A stretch of DNA of 64,000 bases from assembly GCF_949628265.1 (NCBI RefSeq), contig NC_088788.1:30986335-31050334 (forward strand), written 5' to 3'. This document shows positions 12,989 through 22,551 of this stretch, piece by piece; the stretch's first letter is position 1; every line of letters begins with the position of its first letter. This DNA comes from Cloeon dipterum (lineage: Eukaryota; Arthropoda; Insecta; Ephemeroptera; Baetidae). The notes below the pieces were generated by a model. The model was not told the DNA's origin, searched no databases, and was given only the letters and a program-made list of their open reading frames with translations. A program made the position numbers and the translations under genes.

Positions 12989-13081
12989 TTAGGCTTCATT
13001 TACTTCTACAACTTCAGCCGCAGGAGCACTTAAGAAAAGACCTGTTTTCAACGAGAACGCGTGGGACTCAAAACCTTTCCA
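12989..13081 (-). CDS. Candidate terminal coding exon, unidentified
   Basis: After a good acceptor (pyrimidine tract then CAG, ending at 13082) the minus strand is open for 30 codons to TAA, with an A/P/V/E-rich end (key residues ...SAPAAEVVEVNEA). No start exon could be tied to it. A TATAAAA lies upstream on this strand near 13470 and an AATAAA candidate downstream near 12700. Thirty open codons can arise by chance, so this is a weak candidate. Confidence 0.2.
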   Translation of the reverse strand, partial: WKGFESHAFSLKTGLFLSAPAAEVVEVNEA

Positions 13082-13340
13082 CTGAAATGGATGCACACTC
13101 TTAAAATTAACAATAATGAAACTGCTTCATTATTTCAGCTATGATTAATATATTATTATTATAATTTTAATGCTGAATATTTCCGAGAGAGTTAGATTTA
13201 TTTTCAAAAAGCAGAATTCTGGTCTACTCTCCACTTTTCATAATATATTATATTTATATTTTTTAAATTTCTGTAGCATGTTCTGACGATCATTCCACGT
13301 CGGTCATTTTAGCCAGTATGACACTAGTCGACGACGATGA

Positions 13341-13373
13341 TGACGTGTGTGCAGCTCAATAAATCTGACGTAA
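13341..13373 (+). promoter_or_regulatory. Pair of variant CREs
   Basis: TGACGTGT (13341-13348) and TGACGTAA (13366-13373) lie about 0.6 kb upstream of the probable CREB first exon. They are half-site-retaining variants of the CRE palindrome. Confidence 0.45.
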
Positions 13374-13979
13374 CAGGGGGTGTGGGTTGTGGCGGGGTTG
13401 CTTCAGCCACACACAAGAAAATGCAATAATCACACACACGGCACACTACTTGTCCCATTGCCTCTGCTTTTTATATCGCGGCTTCTTTCTTCTGTTTTTG
13501 GTTGTTCACATTTTTAATTTAAAGTTTTCATAATAAAACTCAAGAATTTATTTCCGAAATTCCCATTTCCTTCAGCTATTCTGGCGTTTTTAATTAAAAT
13601 TGTAATCAAACGGCGCCTCGACAGGGAAGCACACATCAATGTTGGAGCTGCGGCAAATAAAGTTGGGGTGGGGTACTCTCCTGATTCCTCCGCCACGTTA
13701 ACTAGATCTAGTATCGTACACTAAGAGGCCGATTCAAAGCCAAAAAGGGTCAAAATGTCGAAAAAATTGCAGTGGTTTTTCTGCACTAGGTCGATATTTA
13801 ATTGCGGCCGCCTCTTCGGCAATTCGGCCGCCGAGCGGCGGGGTTCATCGATGGCTGCTCTGACGCAAGCACTGGTAGATTCCATTCGAGCCAATCAGCG
13901 TTGGCTCGGCGACGTGTGTATCGTTGCGCGCTGCTTGTGTGACGCGGCCCTCTATTCCGTGTGACGAAGGCCAGGAATT

Positions 13980-14055
13980 TTGACGTGGCTACTACGTACT
14001 TGCCTGCTTGCCCACTCCGATTGCAGCAAACTTGGTGACGAGGAATACGTAACTG
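13980..14055 (+). other. CrebB: Probable CREB non-coding first exon (3' part)
   Basis: A GC-rich segment from about 13.8 kb ends in AACTG followed by a strong donor (GTAAGT) at 14056. It begins around a further CRE variant, TGACGTGG (13980-13987). Joined to the acceptor at 15828 it would give a 5'UTR exon. The transcription start is not resolvable by eye. Confidence 0.45.
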
Positions 14056-14268
14056 GTAAGTACTCAGCTGAGGAATAATAACAACCAAGCGTGGTGTCTA
14101 TGCTCACTTGCGGGACCCACGGGTCCTAGACGGCCCCGGACGCCACTCAGGTCACCCCCGAGGCCCATTTGATCGAGCTTTGCGCCCCTGAAAGCCTGCC
14201 ACTGGCCACAAATGGCGGCGAGCTAATATTTATACTATCACTTATCTCGACGCGAGGGCCGCGCAGCC

Positions 14269-15893
14269 ATGGAGCCGCGCTCACATTCAGGTAAGGCGGC
14301 CGCAGCGTCCCGACCGGGTCCGAAAAGGGACAGCACGGACGGGGCACGCGACGGCACAGTCATTCGGGTGTTGTGCGCCGTTTCTGCTCCAATCGGCTAA
14401 AAATAAACGCAGAAAAGTGGCGGTGCCGCGAGCCTGCCTGTAATGTAAACCGGGTGTGCTGGTGCTGGCTGGCTGGCGACTGAAATTATTGCGAACATCA
14501 CCACCAGCAGCCAGCAGCGAGCAGCCCTTCCGAATTAAACGCGCGTTTATAATGTATGTATGTCTGTACACACATCTGCACGAGAGTGCAGGCGGAGCCC
14601 AAGGCCGATCTCTGGTCTCTGTTCTGGGCCTGCTCTTTTTGCGCCGATCGGCCGCATGCAGCTCGAGCCAGAAGCCGTTTACTTGTGTATTTATTCAGTT
14701 TGTTGTACTTTCATGCAAACGCAGTACCCGCGGCTGAAGGGCGAACAGGACGGCGGAGATTATCGCTCCGGCTTAGCTTTGCTGCATGAATGTCAACTCT
14801 ATTTTTACTTCCTGTCGAAACGTTTCATTATTCCCAAAATTCATTCACCCGAGGAAATCAATGTTTCTCGGTTCCTTTTGAATTATGATATTTTTGTGGT
14901 CTGTGCATAGTCCGAGGTACGGCTTTATTTTTATTCTTCAAAACGATAATAATGAAGGATTAGTAGAAGCTTGTTCTGTAGTGTTTTAAATAATGTTATG
15001 TAACCAGTGAATCATTTGTGTTCACACAGTAATCAACTGATAATTATAAATCTTACCTCCAAAAATATATGTTGAGAGGAGATTGTGATTTTAGGAGAAT
15101 TTTAATGGAAAACTGAAAATTGCTAATAAGCTTGGCAGCTTTTCAGAAAATTGCCATCTCTATGGTTGCGGTTTTCAGAGCGGAAAAATTAAGATCGTGT
15201 TCCAAAACGGATGTCACTTTTGTCATCCGCTGCATTCAGTCTCCCCGAGCTGCTCTCTTTTCATGCTTTATTTTTCAAACTGACGTCAATCCGCTTATCA
15301 TTAAAAGCGTGTGCGTCCGAGCTGTGCTCAACCGCGAACGAGCGACCGCATTTACACGCGAAAAGAGCTCCACCGCTCGGCGTTCTTTTAAAATTTTATT
15401 TGTCGGCCAAATTTTTGTCTCAGCCCGCCTTCCTTCTTGGGAGGCCTTTTTTCGCCGCCCGATAACAACAACGCACTGCCACTGATAAGCATTCGGCTAG
15501 CGAGCTGATAAGAGCCGTTAGGAAACGTCCGACTCTCGCGCCAAGCTGGAAATAATTGTTTTGCAAGCGGCTGTAAATTGTATTATTTTGCCGAGATACA
15601 AGGAGGTCGAAGGATCATCTGCCGGACTGATTAGAATAAATATGTATACGCTGGATCGATGCTAACATAAACAGCTCGGCACAGAACACCACTCTTTTGA
15701 ATAACATTTTGCTTCATATCAATAAAAATGAACTCTAGTTCTAGTAGGTCGCTGTCGAAATTATGGATTTTTATTTTAAATCTCAGCTTGTTGGAAAAAA
15801 CCCACATAATTTTCTTGTTTTGTTTCAGGGCAAATCCGTTTGGCTCAGGATGGACGCTCTGGTCGAAGAGAACGGAAACCCTGGCGGTTCTGA
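14269..15893 (+). other. Overlapping upstream ORF in an alternative CREB 5' exon
   Basis: GCAGCCATGG, a near-ideal Kozak context, starts at 14263 with its ATG at 14269. A strong donor (CAG|GTAAGG) follows at 14291. Spliced to the acceptor at 15828, this ATG reads 28 codons out of frame with CREB and stops at 15891-15893, beyond the CREB ATG at 15850. If the exon is used it would be an inhibitory overlapping uORF. Use of the exon is inferred, not shown. Confidence 0.35.
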
Positions 15894-18048
15894 CCCTCTG
15901 GCGGCGGAGGAGGTCGGAACCGTGACTTCGGTAGGAGACCAGGACTCTTACTCACAAGACTCGACTACTTACGTTAGTTGCCCAAACACTGTCTAACAAT
16001 TTAACCACCTCCACCCCTCCAACAAGTGCATGCCTCGCTCTCACGACTCCCAACGACCTCAAAATCCTGACTCGCAATTAACAGGCAACTTCGCCGCTCT
16101 TTTGATTTAGAAAACCTACCTTCAGGTGCAGTCGGTCATCCAGCCAAACCAGCAGTCAGTTATCCAGACGGCCGCCAACATTCAGCCCGTGCAGCTGTCC
16201 AAAGGCAACGTAATTCTTGTCGGCAAGCCGAATTCAGTCATCCAAACCGCGTCGGGGAACATTCAAACCTTGCAAGTCGTGGAGACTGGTTCTGACGACA
16301 GTTTGTCTAACGACGACGACGGCTCGACCAAGAAGCGGCGAGATATCCTCACTCGGAGGCCGTCTTACCGCAAAATTCTCAACGACCTGGGTGGCGGAGA
16401 AATTGCAGGTGTGCATTTTGTGGAATCCACGTCTATCATTTCACATAGAAACAGCTCTAATATTCACGGTAAAATATAATAAAAATCTAAATAATGGTCA
16501 AAAAATTTGGAATTTTTGGAATCGGTTGTTAAGTTAGCCGATACATTATCAGGATGAAGAGAGCAACCAGTATGTTGTGACGTTAAAACTACTTAGGTTG
16601 GCATAGAGAAGGTTACACTGGATCAGTAATAGTTTGGCTGCTTGTAAGATTTTATTGTGTAGCTTCCCTTGTGCAGAATAAACCAAAATCGGGGAGATAA
16701 TATCCTAATCGTTACCAGCCAAAACATTCTTATGACATTACGTTATGCTAGCCGCTTGTATTTACCAAAAATTTCAACATAAGTCGTGATTAGATTTTAT
16801 TTTTGATCGTAAAATTATTTGTCTCCTGATTTTGCTAGCTGTGTTAATATTTGGTGTTCATTTTCCAGTTATTCCTGCTGGCGCGATCCAGATTTCCAGC
16901 GGCCAGGGTGACGGTATGCACACCCTGACAATGACCAATGCTACATCAGCAGGCGGCGCAATTGTTCAGTACGCTCAGGGCCAAGAGGGTCAGCAATTCT
17001 TTGTACCTGGTATATATTTGACTCTGCCCGCGTGAGACGAACCTTAATTTGATGGATTGCAGTGGTGGCCCAAAATTCGAGCGGGACAATGCAGTCAGCC
17101 CAGCAGATGGCCGAGGAAGCGGCTAGAAAAAGGGAGCTGAGGCTTTTGAAAAACAGGTATGGTGTTACATTATGCAATTAGTTCTTTGTTCATCTGGTGT
17201 TGGATCCATTTCACAGAGTGCGTTTTTTCATATTTTATGTGGTGTGCTTTGACCCTGATTACTTGATATCTCATGGCTGGGCGTTGTCTCTTTTTCACGG
17301 TTCATCAAGTTTGCTTTCAGAATAACTGCTGGGCAGTTGTTGGCCGTCTTGTTGCTGCTCGGCTATTTTGAAATTGATAAAAAGTTTCGCTGCAGCTGCA
17401 CCAATCTGGTGATCAGGGTCATTAAATTAAACAATGCATATCATCTGTCCCATTGGTACGCCTAATAAAGTCATTGAACAATGTGCTCCCTCTAATTTCC
17501 CTTCCTTCTCCTGTACCTCCCTGCACTCACAGTTATAACTACGTAATAGGATAACAATCAACAATCAATTTTTCTAACTAGAGAAGTAAGGAAATTTCGA
17601 AATTCCTACACCAGTGATCGATTCAGCTGGCGCTGAATTTGTCAAGTCAGGGTCGCCAATTTGTCCTTGCTCACTGGGGGTGGTCGCTTGTCCCGCCCCC
17701 ATGCAGGATTATGTGGACAAATCGGCCACTCTGATTATGCCAACTTCAGTCGAGACTGAGAGCTCTTTCCAACAAATATAATTATCTGCTAGACTGCTAA
17801 AATGTCTTTTGTCTTGCTTTCGTTTATGTTTGTGGCTTGAGTTCTGAGGGCTTGCCGAGTGAGATTGTTATCCTGATATGGAGTTATTCTGTGTGTCCAG
17901 GGAGGCCGCAAGGGAATGTCGGCGGAAGAAGAAGGAGTACATCAAGTGCTTAGAGAACCGGGTAGCTGTGCTCGAGAACCAGAACAAGGCGCTCATCGAC
18001 GAACTCAAGTCTCTAAAGGAGCTCTACTGCCAACAAAAGGTTGAGTAG
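15850..18048 (+). CDS. CrebB: Cyclic AMP response element-binding protein (CREB)
   Basis: Nuclear bZIP activator that binds CRE (TGACGTCA) as a dimer and recruits CBP when phosphorylated by PKA/CaMK. Coding exons are 15850-15972, 16126-16408, 16869-17009, 17063-17156 and 17901-18048 (stop TAG), all GT-AG, giving 262 aa. The kinase-inducible domain is clear: RRPSYRKIL with the PKA serine at about residue 121 (human Ser133). A glutamine-containing activation segment (about 135-195) follows, then the basic region (KNREAARECRRKKK) and leucine zipper at the extreme C-terminus, as in all CREB1 orthologues. It is shorter than human CREB (327-341 aa), mainly in the glutamine-rich parts. The ATG sits in a good context (CAGGATGG) 21 nt inside an exon whose acceptor ends at 15828. 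The upstream DNA carries multiple CREs. Confidence 0.97.
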
Positions 18049-19214
18049 TGGTGCGCGTGCGCTCATGCAGTCGACCAAAACTTTTGTCCTTCTCCGAATG
18101 TTGTTGTCGTCAAAACCAATCTGCGCAGTTTACTAGTGAGTTGCTGACCTGATACATCGGCGATTCAAGAGCTGTGATGACTTGCTTTCACGTAGAAATT
18201 TCTCCTTTGGAAGTTTGCATATTTTCGTCGCATGTCAAGTTGGAGTCTGACCATAATTACGGCAAAACGCAGTGACTACTACGATTTAGCACCAGTCTAT
18301 TCAGATAACACACTTCCAACTGGACAATGTTAACAAATCTAAGGTGTTGATTCATGTATAGTGTATATTGGTGTGCGTGCGAGCGAGTGAGAAAGAAAGC
18401 GAGCTCATTTTCATTTAGAACTGACGTCTGTGACAACAATTTGAAAAGTGACATTTTACTATTAATTCTAAACCGCTCGAGTCGGCTGATTTTTACGCAG
18501 CGGACAAAAGTGAACCTGATTTTAAATTTCCCGATTCCCATGTTCATTCGGCAAATATTATTGTTTAGTGCCATATTACAGTCCGTCAAACAATATGTCC
18601 CTTGACCTTTTTGGGATGGTTAGGTTCTAAAGTCACCACCTCTTGAGCCAAGCTGCAGATGATAACACTATAATTTAGTCGTTAGTTTGATCAAGCACTT
18701 GGCTTTTCTAGCTTATTTCCAATTTTAAGGAATAATTTTATTGTGCAAGGTTGATTTACTGCAAACGTACACATACAGTCGTGTTTTGTTGTTATTTCTG
18801 GAAATAGTTTTTACAGTTAATGAGTACCGACATGTGAAATGCAATGGATGTATTATGTCGTGAATGTATTCAAATGTGCCTGAAATATTGAAAAACTAAT
18901 GCAGTTGATTCAATGACAGTGAATATATTTTCATTTGTCAGGTTTTAAATGAAGTTGTAACACAAAGATTTGTATGACACAAACCACTTTCAATGATTGT
19001 CACCAAGCTTACTTCATGACATGATCTCATCATGTAATGTACAAATGTCAATACAAAATTGAAAATTGATTCTCAAAATCTGAGCATGGTTTTTTTATTT
19101 TTTATTCAATACACCTGTGGATTTTGGTTTGGCAATAGCCTTCAGTATCCTCACAATACATTTTCTTCGCAACATTTATTGACTTTAGCCAAGGACTAAG
19201 ACAACTCTTCTAAG
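18049..19214 (+). other. CrebB: CREB 3'UTR
   Basis: About 1.2 kb after the CREB stop contains no exon I can support and ends at a canonical AATAAA. Long UTRs are common for regulatory genes. The last part overlaps the likely 3' end of the LanC-like gene on the other strand. Confidence 0.5.
19175..19180 (-). terminator. Poly(A) signal of the LanC-like gene
   Basis: Minus-strand AATAAA about 135 nt beyond the LanC-like stop codon. Further copies lie at 19101-19106 and 19094-19099. Confidence 0.5.
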
Positions 19215-19220
19215 AATAAA
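19215..19220 (+). terminator. CrebB: Poly(A) signal of CREB
   Basis: Plus-strand AATAAA about 1.17 kb after the CREB stop. Cleavage 15-30 nt downstream would place the CREB 3' end inside the 3'UTR of the opposing LanC-like gene. Confidence 0.5.
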
Positions 19221-19313
19221 GACATTTTAATTCAATAGTACAGTAATTTAACATTCAACATGAAGTCTGTACTCGTTGAGATCTATGAAATCAGACTTCG
19301 TATTTTAATTGAC

Positions 19314-21414
19314 TTACAGTGTGAACGCAGGAAATTTGGCCTGATCAGGACAGCGGGCGTCAATCAAAAAATGGATGGTCCCAGCAATCCCCTCAAAAAG
19401 CGAGTATGGCCGATCTGGAGTCCTGCTCTGATATTTATTGTATGTTGTGCACCAATGAGCAAACTGCAATCCCTGGTACAGGTACTTGATGTCCTAGAAG
19501 AGAAATCTCTTTCTTAAAAGATTTCTAACTATTGTTAACTACTCTCTGACCAAACAGAGCAGTCTTAAACATCAGACAGAAATTTATGCCTAATACCTGA
19601 GTTGTTTGATAGAGTTGAAGCAGGGCATATCCATTTCCAGCTACACCGTGGCACAATCCGTATCCCTTTTTCAAAAGGCCTCTTTTCCAAATGACCTCTC
19701 CACAGGTTTTAGCAGCGTGAAGATACTTTACATGGTTGAATTTCTATAAAACAAACCAATTTTTACTACACCATTTCATAAACGCTTTTCTTTACTTTGT
19801 ATGCAGCGCAGAGGACGGGTATAAAAGCAGGTGATCCGTGACACCAGTGCACTAGTCTGTCCGAATTGTTTCCAATTGACGATGGGAAGTTGCCAGAGGG
19901 GAAGCACAATCCTAAGATGTGGTCTAAAGTTCTACAAATAAGAGGCTCAATTTCCTTCTGTTTTTCTTCAGAGAGATAATCCATACTCTGGGAAAAAGTC
20001 ATGGTTGTAAATCAGACGGGCAAATATCTATGAAAATTGATTTATCTACTTTTCTCTATTTTTAGACTAGAGTAATTTGAAAACGACAAAAAACTTGCCT
20101 GCAATAGCACATAGAGAATTCCAGCAATTCCATGCGCTGCACCCAGGTACTTTTTACCATGCCACTCATACATGAGAGGTGGTCCATGGGAGTCTGCAGC
20201 AGCCATGGTTTTTCCAGATGTTACGATTGCAGTTACAACCTGAAAGAGAAAGAGAGCTGTAAAACCATCATAGTTGGTCAAGGAAAAAACTTACCTTTTG
20301 CACGCACCTGTTGTCGACAGCACCCTCAGAAGTGTGAATTTTGACGAAGAGAAGGGCGAGCAGGTAGCCCGCCCTTCCATACAAGACCTCGTCAGGCAGA
20401 TCCGATTTCAAATCCAGCACTCTGGGAAGCAGCTCCACCAAACTGCAGGCCAAGTCTTAAATTACAACAAATCACAACAGACGCAAAAAGGCTCTGTTCA
20501 AAATTGTGAAACTGATTCTCAATTCTCAACATCCTGTTTTCTGCGACAAATTTTCAGAGCCCGCGTGATGCGACAATGAAGCAGTGGTTGCTGCCAAGAT
20601 TTCGACTCAATGCTTGGAACAAAGCACGTGGTATGCGTCAGTCAGCGAGATCAGCACCAACTAACCGCAGACAGAGAGCGGCGCTTTTCTCCTTATTCCC
20701 TAGGTGCCAATGCACAGCCGCGCTGACGGCCAAAGGGCCTGCGTCTCCAGTCAGCATACTCAGTCTTTTGCCTTTCAGCCTTGGCAGCGTCGGCTCCAAC
20801 AATCCCTCTGCAAGCTGCAAATAGGACAAGCAAATATGAAAATGACTAATGCACACACGCATGCTGGCCGACTTAAAATGCGCTCACTTTTAGAAATTTC
20901 TTGGCGTCCTGCAAATGAGAGATGTGGTAGTACAAGAGGGCGATGCCGCAGCTGCCGGTGTACACTGAATAATCACTGTCTTGGTCGTGGGTGTGCTGCA
21001 GGTGTCTGTCCAATATAACCAACAGACTTTCAGCGCTCTTCTTTAGACTCGCGCAAAATTCGACGCTCAGCTGAAACATTGTTGAGTTTAAATTTCCAAA
21101 CTCCCTCCGAAATAAATTTTGATCAAGCAATTATAAATCTAAAAACTGGAACGACTTTTCAGACTAAGCTGATTTTTTATTGGCTCGATAAATTGACACT
21201 TTTGCAACATGAAAATGATGAAATTTTTAGTTGATATTGGTGATGGTGACAAGTTTTTTTATGTATCAATATGATGCTAATAATAAGATAAATTTGAGTT
21301 AACATAAAAGCTAACCTTATTTTCAAGATAAATGTTGACGATGTCGTTTCTTTCTTTGTCAATTAAAGATCCATAATCTTCATAGGTATTCTCAAACTCT
21401 CTTCTATCATCCAT
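19314..21414 (-). CDS. LanC-like protein (LANCL family)
   Basis: Eukaryotic LanC-like protein with a zinc-binding alpha/alpha toroid. Mammalian members bind glutathione and add it to dehydroamino acids, removing damaged phosphosites. Eight exons: 21414-21316, 21070-20888, 20814-20666, 20442-20295, 20239-20099, 19987-19796, 19743-19597, 19493-19314, giving 412 aa (family 400-450). The repeated GxxG helices are visible: YTGSCGIALLYY, LTGDAGPLAV, LYGRAGYLLALLF, YLGAAHGIAGILY, LCHGVAGNGYALL and LFEGIAGTIHFL. Predicted zinc ligands are Cys289 (VHWCHG), Cys335 and His336 (GLCHG). The fifth intron has a GC donor (CAG|GCAAGT at 20098). The ATG is in a good context (ACCATGG). It resembles what insects call LanC-like 3 homolog, but the paralogue is not certain. 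Its 3' end converges on CREB. Confidence 0.96.
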
Positions 21415-21602
21415 GGTCTTAGTTGTTGTACTCCACTCCTTATCAAGCCGAAAACCCACTTGTTAGTTTATCAAATGTTTAGATTTGTGATAGGCTGTGG
21501 GAAAACATGTTGTTTAATTAAAAAATATTGTTTCCTCTACGATCAAAATACTAAATAGTTGAGTATTTTAGTTGTTTTTTTTATTTTTTAAATTTTAATC
21601 AG

Positions 21603-21714
21603 GGCAAAATCCAAGTCATCAGCCGAAATGCCAAGATCCACTTTGGAAGCAAAAATTAAATTGGCAAAAAGTCAAAAGCAGCGAGAAGAGGGCATTAACC
21701 CCTTCCGACTATAG
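21603..21714 (+). CDS. Candidate small coding exon, unidentified
   Basis: A long T-rich tract ends in CAG at 21602, followed by 36 open codons to TAG. The peptide is Lys/Glu/Gln-rich and helix-like, ending in GINPFRL, with an internal ATG at 21628 (28 codons). An AATAAA follows at 21968-21973. It could be the terminal exon of a small plus-strand gene or a free-standing small ORF. No upstream coding exon could be assigned and I do not recognise the peptide. Confidence 0.25.
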
Positions 21715-22158
21715 AGTTAATTTTACTTAGAGGGTACATACTAACAAGAAGAGCTTGACTGACGTTAGTTTGATGTGAAATTTGTTACTATTATATCTTT
21801 TAGCTACAAAACACAGGCTTTGAGCCACAAACGAATATAATTTCACTTAATTCGTTTTCTCCAATTCATGAAAAATTTAATTGGGTAATATGTGCTGTGT
21901 ACTGCGGTTTGAAGAAAATTAGCAGAAAAGAGAAAACACTTCAAAGTATGTGGTACTAAAATTAAACAAATAAAGTGGTGTTGCTATGTTCCCCCTGCTC
22001 TAATGAGAGGTCAATAATATTATTGTTGTGTCTGTCTGACTGGTCAGGCCATCGACGCTCCCAATCGATTTTTCCCAAAATCAAACTCGTGCTTGAATTA
22101 CTTTTGCGACGAGCCCGCTTAATTATCCGACAGTTTTTGGGGGCCGACCGCTTTTTCA

Positions 22159-22164
22159 CACGTG
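22159..22164 (+). promoter_or_regulatory. CACGTG E-box upstream of RETREG
   Basis: A palindromic CACGTG flanked symmetrically (TTCACACGTGAA) lies about 390 bp upstream of the RETREG start codon. MiT/TFE factors bind CACGTG-type sites at autophagy genes, and mammalian FAM134B is reported as such a target. Function here is inferred. Confidence 0.35.
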
Positions 22165-22551
22165 AAGTTACGGCCAAGTACGCAATTGTTAGGTCTGTGT
22201 TGACGTCGTGCAGCTGATTTGTGCGCAAATGCTGCGCCTGAGAGTGGCGCGACTGTAAGTATTTTCAATCCTGGTCGTCACGCGACGCACTCTCCACTAG
22301 CTTTGATATCGAGTCGCCCTACCACCAGCGCGCAGGTTGGATTGTTTGTGTTTTCGTGATTCGTGAGAGGGTGTATAGGTGTAGTGGAAGTTGGAAGTTA
22401 GTCGCCGATGCCACTGTCGAAGTCGAACATAACGAAACTTGAGCACGATTGAGAAGTACGTACCACACCGCGAACACCATTGCTGACGATATTGTTGGTG
22501 TGATCTGATTGTTAGCCACAAGAGAAGCCGTCGCAAAATTCGTCATTAGCC

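Larger units (their letters stand above)
10820..13979. other. Intergenic region between nudel and CREB
   Basis: About 3 kb of mostly AT-rich DNA upstream of both nudel (-) and CREB (+), with no convincing gene. It holds several CRE and AP-1 sites, a CRE-CRE-TATA arrangement near 12.35 kb, and one small open stretch on the minus strand (12989-13081) listed separately. Confidence 0.6.
21415..22551. other. Divergent upstream region, LanC-like / RETREG
   Basis: About 1.1 kb shared upstream of the minus-strand LanC-like gene and the plus-strand RETREG gene. The left half is AT-rich and carries one small exon-like stretch (21603-21714). The right half (about 22050-22551) is GC-richer and likely holds the RETREG promoter and 5'UTR. 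Confidence 0.5.
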
